Shown in pieces: positions 35,434 through 44,295 of a stretch of DNA of 64,000 nucleotides. Position numbers and translations under genes: made by a program. The stretch is from G965207045 sp965207045 (lineage in GTDB: Bacteria > Pseudomonadota > Alphaproteobacteria > Rickettsiales > Anaplasmataceae). The number at the start of each line of letters is the position of its first letter. Position 1 is the first letter of the stretch. Below the pieces are notes generated by a model that had not been told where the DNA came from, made no database searches, and saw nothing but the letters and a program-made list of their open reading frames with translations. Location: the NCBI GenBank assembly GCA_965207045.1, contig OZ242261.1:62001-126000 (forward strand), read 5' to 3'.

Positions 35434-38244
35434 TCTTTCACATGTGACTGTTTTAACTGTCTTATTGCCAGTAGAATCTATTTCTGTAACATCGAATGTT
35501 ATTGATGCGTTACTGCCTGGTGATGGCATCATTCTTGTACCACAAACAAGTTCTTCCTCATTCATCTCCGTTCCAGCAGCTGCATTATTATTTACAGTTA
35601 TTGTATTACCAGTTGATTCCTGGCTGCCTTGCAGAAGCAGCCCTCCTGATGCAAAGTAAAACACTGAATCACTATAAGTAGTTTCATCGGTAGTAGTAAT
35701 ATTAATTATATTATCTGCAAAAGTCATAGTTAACCCGAGAGCAGTTGATGTATCAATTAGTGTGACTCCTTCTCCATTCACATTGAATATGTTATCTAAA
35801 ATATAGGTCGTATCTAAAGTGTTACTGTTATTGGTAAATATAGCTCGAGTAGCAGTTGAATCTAAAGTAAATTCGTTATTTTTAATCACTATGTTGTTAT
35901 GAGTACCTGGCCCAGTATTAATAGCAATTACACGAGGGGCTTGATCATAAGCATTTGTAAGTTCAAAAGTATTATAACTGATTTCCAAATTTGTTGTTGT
36001 GATGTCGTTACTATTGCTAGTTGAAATAAAAGTGATATCTGACTGATTGCCATTAGCAGCATCAGGATGTTGTTTAAAAATGTTACTGCTGATTGTTACA
36101 TCTGTAATGGAAGAGTTAAAAGTTAAGCTATCTCCAATGAATGTGTTACCAGTTATATTTATGTTTGCAGCATCACCTGATAAATAAAGAGCGTCTGATG
36201 CAGAGTCTAATACAGAAAATGTATTATTTTGAATTGTAATATTGTCTGACTTAGAACTGAAATGCACAGCATTAGAATACAAGTTGTCTGAAATGATATT
36301 CGAACCTTTGATTTCGATATAATCTGAATCACCAGCAAAATGGATTATATGTCCTTTTCCGTCATCAGTGCTATGTACCAAAACACTATTATTTATAGTT
36401 ACATGATTTGCTGTGCCATTCAATTTTAACGCAGTTGAATTGTTGTTGCTGTTTAGAGTAATTTCAGAACTTTCAACTGTTAATCTGTTTACAGAATTAT
36501 TGAACTCAACTAAGGCGAAGGCTATTGAGTTAGTATGAGCAGCGTTAATAGTATCAGAAATATTACTATTAGTTATTGTCAAATTATCAGCTGTTGAATT
36601 AGCAAGAAATCCTCGAATATTAGGGGCGTCTATAATAATTGTAGAGCCATCAATAACAAAGTCATCCAAAGCTGCTTCAGTATGAATTATACCGATACCA
36701 TGAGTATTAGTGTGGTTTGTGTAGCTTAAGTCAGCGTTTGCAATTGTTACCTTATTTGCATTATCTTTGAATAGTATCGAGCTAATCCAATCGCTGTTAG
36801 TAGTGATACTTGAATTTTTGAATGCAAATGAATTTATAGCACCCACACCTTCAATCATACCAATATGTTTAGTATTAGCAACGCTGCTGTTTGCTAAAGT
36901 AGTATTATCTATTGTTATATTGTGTGCTGTATTACCAAAGAAGATACCTCGAATATCTGGTCCATTCTTACTAATGTTAGAATTCTCAATTGCAAAGCTA
37001 CTCACAGTTTCAGCAAAATGAATTACACCAATATCGTCAGTATTAGCAATGTTTGTGGACATTAAATCACTATTCTTAATTGTCACGTCATATGCTATAT
37101 CTTTGAAGAGAATTGGGCTTATATTATTGCTAGTGGTAGTAATCTTAGAATCTTTGATTGTTAGATTATTAATAGTTTTAGGGGCTTCAATAAGACCAAC
37201 ATGGTTGACATTAGATGTTGCACCAAGATTGTCAACTAACTCAAGTCCAATAAGAATGTTATTATTTGTTACATTAAATAATGGTTTGCTGCTGTCAGAT
37301 GCTTCTATTACTGTTCTAACACTTTCATCATATTTTGTACTGTTGACATATCCTTTTCCATAAATTTGTTGTCCTTCTTTCAGTATTACAGTATCATCCA
37401 ATGTTATTTTGTCCTCTTTTATGACTATTACTCCATTCTTTGGTGTTGAATTAATTACGTTAACTAGCGATGTTTGAGAAGTAACAGCATAATAACCAGT
37501 ACTACCATAGCCATATAAGTTCATATATCTGCTTACAGGGCGTACAAATTCAGTATTCTCTCTTGTTTTTTTGGTGCTACCAAAGCTCATACTTAGGCCT
37601 GCATTTACAGAGAATTGGTGTAAATTTTCTTCGTCATAATTGTAGCCTGCTTGTATGTAATAGTTTACTAATTTTGATTTTGTTGTACCATCGTGCCTTA
37701 TGTTTGTACCAAGGCCACTTAGTTTGTAATCTGCTGTATCATTGTAGATATAGTAATGTTTTACACCTAAAAACACCTTTTTAATCTTGAGAGTAAGTTC
37801 TGCTTCACCACCATTGCTTAGCTGTTTGCTATCTTTTGGAAAGAAAAAATTTCCCTTGAATTCAACGTTAGGATTCAAGAGCTCCATACCAAGAACGTAT
37901 TGATGTGAAGAATCATCATCATTGTAAGTATCATAAAAACCGTTTACACCTACAGTAACATTCCCGATTTTGTGTCTTAAACCAGCACCTAAATGTCCGC
38001 CTTTAAAAGAATTTCCTAGGAAATAGTTATGAGAGGCACGTACATCACTAAAAAATAGATTGTTTTTGTTCTGGTAAAGAGGCGAGGTAAAACCAGCAGT
38101 GATCGTACCTTTTTTATAATCATCTGTGTCATAGGAGAAAGAACCTTGATAGTCAAAGTTTATGCTTGGTATATAATTTGCCAATGCTGGTAGAGATAAA
38201 AACATAGAGGTTATTAAACCAGCAGATTTTATTGTATTGATCAT
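35422..38244 (-). CDS. Inverse autotransporter (intimin/invasin-like) with right-handed beta-helix passenger
   Basis: Inverse autotransporters (type Ve secretion) place an N-terminal beta-barrel in the outer membrane and expose their C-terminal part. The 940-residue product has a signal peptide (IKSAGLITSMFLSLPALA, about 5-22). A barrel-like region at about 30-225 with alternating aromatic strands follows (FFSDVRASHNYFLGNSFKGG, HLGAGLRHKIGNVTVGVNGF, HQYVLGMELLNPNVEFKGNF), resembling the inverse autotransporter beta-domain. From about 245 a right-handed beta-helix begins: IYGKGYV, then many NxxIxNS and ITINN-type rungs. The tail has a Cys pair (EELVCGTRM and VTCERDDE). Transfer from another phylum is possible. 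The barrel assignment is by pattern, not by a profile search. Confidence 0.8.
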   Translation of the reverse strand: MINTIKSAGLITSMFLSLPALANYIPSINFDYQGSFSYDTDDYKKGTITAGFTSPLYQNKNNLFFSDVRASHNYFLGNSFKGGHLGAGLRHKIGNVTVGVNGFYDTYNDDDSSHQYVLGMELLNPNVEFKGNFFFPKDSKQLSNGGEAELTLKIKKVFLGVKHYYIYNDTADYKLSGLGTNIRHDGTTKSKLVNYYIQAGYNYDEENLHQFSVNAGLSMSFGSTKKTRENTEFVRPVSRYMNLYGYGSTGYYAVTSQTSLVNVINSTPKNGVIVIKEDKITLDDTVILKEGQQIYGKGYVNSTKYDESVRTVIEASDSSKPLFNVTNNNILIGLELVDNLGATSNVNHVGLIEAPKTINNLTIKDSKITTTSNNISPILFKDIAYDVTIKNSDLMSTNIANTDDIGVIHFAETVSSFAIENSNISKNGPDIRGIFFGNTAHNITIDNTTLANSSVANTKHIGMIEGVGAINSFAFKNSSITTNSDWISSILFKDNANKVTIANADLSYTNHTNTHGIGIIHTEAALDDFVIDGSTIIIDAPNIRGFLANSTADNLTITNSNISDTINAAHTNSIAFALVEFNNSVNRLTVESSEITLNSNNNSTALKLNGTANHVTINNSVLVHSTDDGKGHIIHFAGDSDYIEIKGSNIISDNLYSNAVHFSSKSDNITIQNNTFSVLDSASDALYLSGDAANINITGNTFIGDSLTFNSSITDVTISSNIFKQHPDAANGNQSDITFISTSNSNDITTTNLEISYNTFELTNAYDQAPRVIAINTGPGTHNNIVIKNNEFTLDSTATRAIFTNNSNTLDTTYILDNIFNVNGEGVTLIDTSTALGLTMTFADNIINITTTDETTYSDSVFYFASGGLLLQGSQESTGNTITVNNNAAAGTEMNEEELVCGTRMMPSPGSNASITFDVTEIDSTGNKTVKTVTCERDDE

Positions 38245-38505
38245 GTTTAATTCTATTTTATCCTAAAGATAACAGTATAAATAACTATTATTAACATAGT
38301 ATTGCTATGATAAAACAAAAGATATTTTATTATTTTCAATATTTAGTAAAGAAATTAGTAATATCATACATGAGAATTTAATTGCTGTGTTGTTATGTGC
38401 AAACTTCTAACAAAACAAAATTCATTATAAATATGTTGTTCAAATAGTAAATTAACTATATATTTAACTGCGTATATGGTAATGTATTATTGTTTTTAAT
38501 TATAG
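38245..38505. other. Intergenic region upstream of the autotransporter gene
   Basis: These 261 AT-rich bases presumably hold the autotransporter promoter on the minus strand. I see no convincing -35/-10 pair, RNA gene or longer frame. Confidence 0.4.
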
Positions 38506-38694
38506 ATGAGTGTGACTATGAATAGTGTTAACAAAAATAAGTTTAGCTATGAGGGCACACATCATGAGCCTGATGAAAAAGGAAATTTAGATAAAGAAAT
38601 AAATTGGATTAGCTTGGAGGGTGTTTATAGTGATATGGGTATGATAAAGAGAAATTCTGATATTGGTGAATTAGGGCTTAATAAAGTAAAATAG
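38506..38694 (+). CDS. Small hypothetical protein
   Basis: A 62-codon frame coding for a charged peptide (MSVTMNSVNKNKFSYEGTHH start). No motif is recognised. Codon use looks plausible and the frame starts with ATG, but no clear ribosome site precedes it. It may be a remnant of a larger gene in the 38.5-39.5 kb stretch. Confidence 0.25.
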   Translation: MSVTMNSVNKNKFSYEGTHHEPDEKGNLDKEINWISLEGVYSDMGMIKRNSDIGELGLNKVK

Positions 38695-39087
38695 TTTATT
38701 AATATGTAAGCGCCAGGATTATATTCGTTGTTATATTACTAAATTAGTGGGGTAAACAAAATCTAGTATTGAAAAGTGAACTCTATCACGATTTTTGTAT
38801 TCTGATAAACAGTGTTATATTTGTGCGTTCAAATATGTGTATGTTAATCTTGATTCAGCTGATACTAATAGTAGAAATAGAAATATATGAAGATATGTAT
38901 TGTCAGATTATTTTTCAATTTGCTGTAAATAAATTGAAAACGGGAAAAGCCTTAATAAAAAGAAATATGAAAAGCAAAACTCCTTTGTGTTATTCTATAA
39001 ATGCAGGTAACTTGTCTTAATCATTATTTATATTTTTTGTAGTGGTGATATTTTGGAGCTTATATCAGCAAGTGGCACCAATAGTTT
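38695..39087. other. Stretch with no supported gene
   Basis: An 83-codon frame (38769-39020) starting at a TTG shows no recognisable pattern. The short frames here and at 38506 and 39088 all read on the plus strand, so the whole stretch could be a decayed gene. I cannot connect the pieces into a known family. Confidence 0.35.
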
Positions 39088-39450
39088 GTGTATAGAGCTT
39101 TTCGTCTATGCATTGAAAAAAACGATATTGATAAGGGAATTATCAATAACTGTTCTGTAAAGAAAAATAATTTACAATCTATTAATAAGCTTAAGTTGCT
39201 TGTAAAACAAAACAGGAGCGTAGGTATATTCCTAATTGGAGTTGATTGCAGAAAAATGCTTGTGAATGATTGGAGCATGGAGAACAACAATATTATAAAT
39301 TATTTAGTAGAAACCATAATAAATTGTTATCTTATTGAGGGGATTTCTAGCAAAGCTGACACACAGGAGTTAGGCTGTAGTATTGGTGTAAGTGAAGTCG
39401 GTAGTAAAGTAAGTGAAAGCCAAATAAAATATTGTGAATCAGAAGATTAA
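39088..39450 (+). CDS. Hypothetical protein, possibly a gene remnant
   Basis: A 120-codon frame starting at a GTG codes for a hydrophilic protein with no recognised domain (for example SINKLKLLVKQNRSVGIFLI, then NNIINYLVETIINCYLIEG). It ends 29 bases before the antiporter gene mrpF. Absence of an ATG and of a ribosome site suggests either a missed upstream start in a broken gene or a chance frame. Confidence 0.35.
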   Translation: MYRAFRLCIEKNDIDKGIINNCSVKKNNLQSINKLKLLVKQNRSVGIFLIGVDCRKMLVNDWSMENNNIINYLVETIINCYLIEGISSKADTQELGCSIGVSEVGSKVSESQIKYCESED

Positions 39451-39479
39451 CTTTACTTATCATTTTTGTGCATTAGGAT

Positions 39480-39737
39480 ATGTTCATGGATCATGTGTTG
39501 CTAGCAGTATTGCTTCTAAATTCTTTTATACTTTTAACTCGGTTGTTGGTAACACATAATGTTTATGAAAAGCTCCTATTAATAAATTCTTTTTCTACTC
39601 ATGTCATTATACTCATATCCATTTTTGCTTTAAATAGCGATAATATGGCAATGATAGATATAGCTTTGGTTTACTCTTTTATAGGTTTGGTATCGACTAT
39701 GGTATTTTCCTACTACTTTCAGAGAGGCTTATGTTAA
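39480..39737 (+). CDS. mrpF: Mrp-type Na+(K+)/H+ antiporter subunit F
   Basis: The 85-residue product has three membrane helices and follows the MrpF/MnhF/PhaF pattern, with LLLINSFSTHVIILISIFAL and IALVYSFIGLVSTMVF (the 'DIALVYSF' segment is typical). The Mrp complex exports monovalent cations in exchange for protons at the inner membrane. It begins a run of five overlapping genes (F-G-A'-B-C). Confidence 0.85.
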   Translation: MFMDHVLLAVLLLNSFILLTRLLVTHNVYEKLLLINSFSTHVIILISIFALNSDNMAMIDIALVYSFIGLVSTMVFSYYFQRGLC

Positions 39738-40006
39738 GTTGGGTGTTTATGGTTTGCGGATTATTTTTTGTTATCACGAGTACTTTTGGAATATTGCGTT
39801 TTACTGAATTTTTCAATAAATTTCATCCAGCTGGAATTTTAGATGCGCTTGGAATGCCTCTTATTATGATTGGTTTGATTTGTAAAAGTGGTTTTTCTCT
39901 TGTGAGTTTGAAGATTGTTTTGATTGTGTTGGCTATATGGGTGACAAGTAGCACTGCAAGCTATGTAATTGCCCGAGCTTATTATAAGAGGAACAAGAAG
40001 TTATGA
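39731..40006 (+). CDS. mrpG: Mrp-type Na+(K+)/H+ antiporter subunit G
   Basis: The 91-residue product shows the MrpG/MnhG features: three helices, FGILRFTEFFNKFHPAGILDALG (given as FGILRFTEFFNKFHPAG and ILDALG) and GLICKSGF. It overlaps mrpF by seven bases and the next gene by four, so translation is probably coupled. Confidence 0.88.
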   Translation: MLSWVFMVCGLFFVITSTFGILRFTEFFNKFHPAGILDALGMPLIMIGLICKSGFSLVSLKIVLIVLAIWVTSSTASYVIARAYYKRNKKL

Positions 40007-40521
40007 TAGTAGTTATTTTTCTGTTTTTAATTGCTATTGCAGTCACAGTTTCGCTTTCACGTAATTTACTTTTTGATGTCATTCTGCTAGGAGTTTTCAG
40101 TTTTTTTATGGCTATTTTCTATAGTATGATGATGGCTCCTGATGTAGCAATAACAGAAGCTGCTGTGAATTCAGCGATAGCAACTATTTTTATGTTGATT
40201 GCTTTATTATATTGCAGAAATAAAGAAGAAATCATGTTTTCAAAGAATTATCTTTACTATGTATTGGTGCTTATGTTATTACTAGTGCTGCTTTTGCCTA
40301 TTGTTAACTTTTTTCCTGAATTTGGCTCTTTTGATGCTCCAGTGAATAATGAAATAGCACAGTATTATATTAGCGAAACTGTTAATAAGCTTGGTTTTAC
40401 CAATATTGTTACTGGAGTTTTGGCAAGTTTTCGTGGTTTTGATACGTTAATTGAAACTATTGTTATCTTTACTGCAGCAAACACGATTTACATGTTAGTT
40501 GGGGATAATGGTGAAGATTGA
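40003..40521 (+). CDS. MrpA C-terminal-like / MbhE-DUF4040 antiporter subunit
   Basis: The 172-residue membrane protein contains FFMAIFYSMMMAPDVAITEA and AVNSAIATIFMLIAL, the signature of the DUF4040 region that in many bacteria forms the C-terminal end of the large MrpA subunit. A second part, GFTNIVTGVLASFRGFDTLI followed by ETIVIFTAANTIYML, matches the MrpB-like N-terminal piece that lies after it. So the C-terminal MrpA domain is a separate gene here. The large MrpA/D antiporter-like subunits are not in this window. Confidence 0.82.
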   Translation: MIVVIFLFLIAIAVTVSLSRNLLFDVILLGVFSFFMAIFYSMMMAPDVAITEAAVNSAIATIFMLIALLYCRNKEEIMFSKNYLYYVLVLMLLLVLLLPIVNFFPEFGSFDAPVNNEIAQYYISETVNKLGFTNIVTGVLASFRGFDTLIETIVIFTAANTIYMLVGDNGED

Positions 40522-40909
40522 TGATGCTATTCTTAAGGTTGTGGTTTTATTTTTAGCGCCAATAGTTCTGCTTTTGGCGTTTTATGTGCAAGTACATGGT
40601 GATTATAGTCCAGGTGGTGGATTTCAGGCTGGTGCGATTGCAGCTTCTATATTTATTGCATATTCTGTGGTGACGGGTAGATCTATCCAGATTTTTTATA
40701 TTAGAGTTGTTGCTGTTATTGGGGTCTTTGTTTATGCTGGTACTGGATGTGTTGCTATGATTATGGGAGGAAATTTTTTGAATTATTCAGTTTTACTTAC
40801 GGATTCGGTTAGTGCACAAGGATTAGGAGTTATGTTAGTAGAAGCTGGTGTAGGAATGACGGTACTTGCTTCGATGTTGTTGATTTACAATTCACTAAAC
40901 CTAAAATGA
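40508..40909 (+). CDS. mrpB: Mrp-type Na+(K+)/H+ antiporter subunit B
   Basis: The 133-residue product has the MrpB/MnhB core LLAFYVQVHGDYSPGGGFQA followed by GAIAASIFIAY, and GLGVMLVEAGVGMTVLASML near the end. ATG at 40508 is preferred to a TTG three codons earlier. It overlaps its upstream neighbour by 14 bases and mrpC by four. Confidence 0.9.
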   Translation: MVKIDDAILKVVVLFLAPIVLLLAFYVQVHGDYSPGGGFQAGAIAASIFIAYSVVTGRSIQIFYIRVVAVIGVFVYAGTGCVAMIMGGNFLNYSVLLTDSVSAQGLGVMLVEAGVGMTVLASMLLIYNSLNLK

Positions 40910-41202
40910 CAATTTTGTTATATGATTTAATTTTTGTTCTGATGGTGATTGGTTTGTTGATTATTCTTGTGCAAAGAAATAAATTCAAAAGACTTTTTGG
41001 GTTGAGCATTTTTCAAAATTCTGTTCTAGCTTTTTATATTGCTGTTGGCTTTGTTACAGGTGGTGAGATGCCTATATTTTCTCCTGAGGTAAAACTGTAT
41101 GTTAATCCCCTTCCTCACGTTTTAATGTTAACAGCAATTGTTGTTGGAGTTGCAACAGTTGCAGTTGGTCTTGCGCTAATAATTAAGGAAAAGAAAAAAT
41201 AA
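40906..41202 (+). CDS. mrpC: Mrp-type Na+(K+)/H+ antiporter subunit C
   Basis: The 98-residue product is a three-helix NuoK-like protein: GLLIILVQRNKFKRLFGLSI, QNSVLAFYIAVGFVTGGE, and LPHVLMLTAIVVGVATVAVG with LALIIKE, typical of MrpC. It ends the five-gene run. Subunits A (main part), D and E do not follow, so they must be elsewhere if the antiporter works. Confidence 0.9.
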   Translation: MTILLYDLIFVLMVIGLLIILVQRNKFKRLFGLSIFQNSVLAFYIAVGFVTGGEMPIFSPEVKLYVNPLPHVLMLTAIVVGVATVAVGLALIIKEKKK

Positions 41203-41521
41203 ACTAGCTTGTCATTCATTCCATTCTTAAAAGCCTTATGTTATGTTCCCTTGTTGATCATTTTCTGTTGTTGTATACCTTTCTTAAATTCTCCATATCT
41301 AATAAAATATGATCACAAGATAAGATTGAGGTATTTCCAAAAACTGGATTGCTACATTAGTCGAGATGTGTAGTGATTTTGTAACATACGAACAACTTCA
41401 TAACATAATAAAAGTTTACTGGTTGTATACTTGCAAAAATTATATAACTTGAACATGAAGTTTTGTGTTTTTACATTTTATAATATCAAAACTTTGTCAT
41501 TTTAGATAATCTTTAAGTACT
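41203..41521. other. Intergenic region between convergent genes
   Basis: These 319 AT-rich bases separate mrpC from the convergent ankyrin gene. I see no RNA gene, strong hairpin or reading frame worth listing. Confidence 0.45.
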
Positions 41522-42316
41522 TCATGAGCTTATTATATCACTATACATCATGTATTTTTGTAGAGGTATGGGTAAGTCCAATTTTGGTATAGCGACAAAG
41601 GTATTTGGTTGGCCTAATGATATGAGGTGATTTACTATGTTTTGGCGTGCGAAATATTTAAGCGAAAATGTTGGATAGTGTTGTAATAATAGGTTCTTAA
41701 TCTTTTTATCTTCTTCTTGTGTACTGTCTAATACATTTCTGATTAGCTTGTTTTCTTGATCAATGTTTGCTCCTAATTTTAGTAGTATTTCTGCTATATC
41801 TGCATGTTTCTTCACAACAGCCATGTTCAGGGCTGTGTTGCCTTTGTTATCTCGTATATTAACATTTGCTCCTGATTTTATTAGCTCTATTGCTATCACT
41901 TGGCATCCTACTGCAGATGCGTGTATTAATGGTGTACTGTTGTATTGACCACTCTGTACATTAACATTTGCTCCTTTCTGTATTAATTTTTTTATTATAT
42001 CTATGTTTTGCACAAAACATGCTTTTACTAGAGCAGTTCTTCCATCTTTATTACTTGCATTGACATTTGCCCCGTTTTCTAGAAACCATTCTACTAAATC
42101 TATGTTTTTTTTCTTAGCCGCAATGCTTAGTATAGTATTACCATCATTATCTTGTGTGTTAACGTCTTCTCCTTCTTTTATTAATTTTACCACTATTTCT
42201 AAAAGCCCTTTTTCAGTTGCTTGTATTAAGTATTCAGTGTGCAGATTTCTAACTGCTTTTATGTCATTTTTCTTGACTGCATCGAGCATTAATGATTTTT
42301 TCCTTGTTGCATGCAT
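41522..42316 (-). CDS. Ankyrin repeat protein
   Basis: The 264-residue product is made of about five ankyrin repeats: GNTILSIAAKKKNIDLVEWF, LENGANVNASNKDGRTALVK, LIQKGANVNVQSG, LIKSGANVNIRDNKGNTALN and LLKLGANIDQ. There is no signal peptide or membrane helix. In Anaplasmataceae many ankyrin proteins are type IV effectors that bind host proteins or DNA, but ankyrin domains alone do not prove export. It is a single gene with wide gaps on both sides. Confidence 0.92.
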   Translation of the reverse strand: MHATRKKSLMLDAVKKNDIKAVRNLHTEYLIQATEKGLLEIVVKLIKEGEDVNTQDNDGNTILSIAAKKKNIDLVEWFLENGANVNASNKDGRTALVKACFVQNIDIIKKLIQKGANVNVQSGQYNSTPLIHASAVGCQVIAIELIKSGANVNIRDNKGNTALNMAVVKKHADIAEILLKLGANIDQENKLIRNVLDSTQEEDKKIKNLLLQHYPTFSLKYFARQNIVNHLISLGQPNTFVAIPKLDLPIPLQKYMMYSDIISS

Positions 42317-42620
42317 GTGACCAATTCTACTTCTTTATTCTTTTATTTGTATAATCAATTCTATAATGATTTTTATTGATGTGTAAAGATAGCATTTAAT
42401 TGATCAATTTTCAGGAATTTAGAGTGAATTTAGCTTCATATAGAAGGGATTAGTATGGGAAATTAATGTTGAAACTATGAGATCTGAAATCTTTTCTTTG
42501 TTCAATTAGAAACTAGGTAAATGAAAAGGGCTCAGAGCTTTGATGGTAATCTTTTATAGAAAAAAAGTTTCTTTTAATAGTGATTTGTGCTTACGTAATG
42601 TTATGTTGATTTTTTCTAAA
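42317..42620. other. Intergenic region
   Basis: 304 AT-rich bases between the ankyrin and glycosyltransferase genes, both on the minus strand. Nothing beyond chance frames was found. Confidence 0.45.
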
Positions 42621-44294
42621 TTATTTTTGATCGTGTTCAGTTTTATCCCACTTATATGGTGTGGTAAGAAGTTGCCATAATGCTCTATAAGCTGCTGCAC
42701 TGTGCAATATATTATAAAAAGGGATAAGAATAGAATATGGTAGTAGAGAATACCACTTCCTGTATTTTATTGATAATATTGACGTTAGAAAAGTAAGGAA
42801 GAAGTATAGTAATAAATTTATTATTATAAAGTTGCTGATTGGTATTCTACTAATTAAATGTACTATTAAGACTATAGGAGTAAATAGATTTATTATAATA
42901 GGTATCGATATAAGTAGCTGTAAGGCTAAAAAGGAGCGTAAGCCAGTTTCGAAAATAAGCTTAAATGGCTCTCTCATATGGACAATATAAGTTATAATAA
43001 AGCCTTTGATCCAACGTGAACGTTGTTTGATCCAACTGTAAATTTTTATGGGTGATTCTTCCCATGTTGTATTATCATGCATGATATAGATGCTATTTTT
43101 TCTTTTTCTATGTAATTTAATTCCTAAATCTGCATCTTCAGTAACATTGTATGGATCCCATGCTTTTACATCTTTTAGGGTTTGAACTTGAAAATGGTTA
43201 CTTGTTCCACCTAACAGAATTGGCAACTTAAGTTTTTTTAATCCGTGTAAAATAAAATCAAAGTTATTTGAGTATTCTAGTGCGAAGAACCGAGTCAAAT
43301 GGTTTTTATTATAATTAAAATAATTTAAGGGAGCTTGTATACAGCTTATATCCTGATTATTTTGAAAAATGTTGAGTGCTTTTTTTAATTGTAGTGGGTT
43401 AGGACGGTCATCTGCATCGTATACAGTAACATACTTTCCCTTTACAAAATTCAATGCGTAGTTACAAGCCTTAGCTTTTGTTTGTGGAAAAGAATAGGGA
43501 ACTATTATAACGTCGAAATCAGTATTAATGTACTGTAATATTTCACTATCATTTTCTTCTATGATTATCTTTACTTCTAGTTTCTCTTTTGGATAGTCTA
43601 TTTTTTCTATAGCTTTTATTAGTGATTTGATAGTAGTGGCTTTCTCGTTGTGAATAGGAATTAGTACTGAGTAGATTGGAAAATGTATAGGTTGTAGATA
43701 ATTTTCCTCTTTTTTTATGCATCCTTTTAAAGTTACTGCTAATTTAAATATTATTGTTATTAGATATAGTATATTTATATAAAAGACAAGCTGAGGTGTG
43801 TACAGGAAAAAGAGCAGTGTTATTAGTATATATGCTATAATAGCAATATTATTATTTATGTATTTTGCAGAGCATTTTGTATCATCTTCCTTGTATACTG
43901 AATTAAAAAGTCTTCTTCGTATTTGCTTTTTAGTAAAATATATAAATTTGTATTTTCGATATTCATGTGATACATACTTTAGAATTTTATCGCTTAATCT
44001 GTTTATTGCTATGAATTGAGTTTTATTGAGGTTGAAAATAGGTATGAAGCTCATTTTTGAATATAAGTTTATTTCTTTGCAAAATTTATTGTCAGTTTTG
44101 AGAACATCGAAAGCGTTATCTATTTCTTTCTTAGTTAGGTGTACAAGTTTGTATTTTTGATATTTATGTGATATATATTTAACAACTTCATTATTCAAGT
44201 TGTATACTGCTATAAATTGAACATTATTTAGTTTATATAAAGGAAGAATTTTGACTTTTAAGTGTGGCGTTTTGCTTAAAGACAGATTTATCAT
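42621..44294 (-). CDS. Membrane glycosyltransferase family 2 (cellulose-synthase-like)
   Basis: The 557-residue product is a processive-type GT2 enzyme: SVLIPIHNEKATTIKSLIKA, VYDADDRPNPLQLKKAL (DxD sugar-nucleotide site), GGTSNHF, DPYNVTEDADLGIKL (TED base) and WIKQRSRWIKGF (Q/RxRW). Two membrane helices precede the catalytic domain and about three follow it. The N-terminal 120 residues hold two diverged copies of a ~65-residue unit (LYKLNNVQFIAVYNLN and IFNLNKTQFIAINRLS; then KYISHKYQKYKL and KYVSHEYRKYKF). The sugar and product are unknown. It begins one base after the stop of the barrel-like gene and so belongs to the transcript of the ATP synthase genes. Confidence 0.85.
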   Translation of the reverse strand: MINLSLSKTPHLKVKILPLYKLNNVQFIAVYNLNNEVVKYISHKYQKYKLVHLTKKEIDNAFDVLKTDNKFCKEINLYSKMSFIPIFNLNKTQFIAINRLSDKILKYVSHEYRKYKFIYFTKKQIRRRLFNSVYKEDDTKCSAKYINNNIAIIAYILITLLFFLYTPQLVFYINILYLITIIFKLAVTLKGCIKKEENYLQPIHFPIYSVLIPIHNEKATTIKSLIKAIEKIDYPKEKLEVKIIIEENDSEILQYINTDFDVIIVPYSFPQTKAKACNYALNFVKGKYVTVYDADDRPNPLQLKKALNIFQNNQDISCIQAPLNYFNYNKNHLTRFFALEYSNNFDFILHGLKKLKLPILLGGTSNHFQVQTLKDVKAWDPYNVTEDADLGIKLHRKRKNSIYIMHDNTTWEESPIKIYSWIKQRSRWIKGFIITYIVHMREPFKLIFETGLRSFLALQLLISIPIIINLFTPIVLIVHLISRIPISNFIIINLLLYFFLTFLTSILSIKYRKWYSLLPYSILIPFYNILHSAAAYRALWQLLTTPYKWDKTEHDQK

Positions 44295-44295
44295 A

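Noticed and set aside
35142..35580. Possible CRISPR array in the 146-bp repeats
   Set aside because: The units are long, directly joined without unique spacers, and derive from the coding end of the autotransporter gene.
36767..37784. Plus-strand hydrophobic frames inside the autotransporter gene
   Set aside because: Antisense of Asn/Ile-rich beta-helix codons produces Leu/Val-rich frames by composition; no independent signals are seen.
38769..39020. 83-codon plus-strand frame before the antiporter genes
   Set aside because: TTG start, no ribosome site and no recognisable pattern; noted only as a possible remnant.
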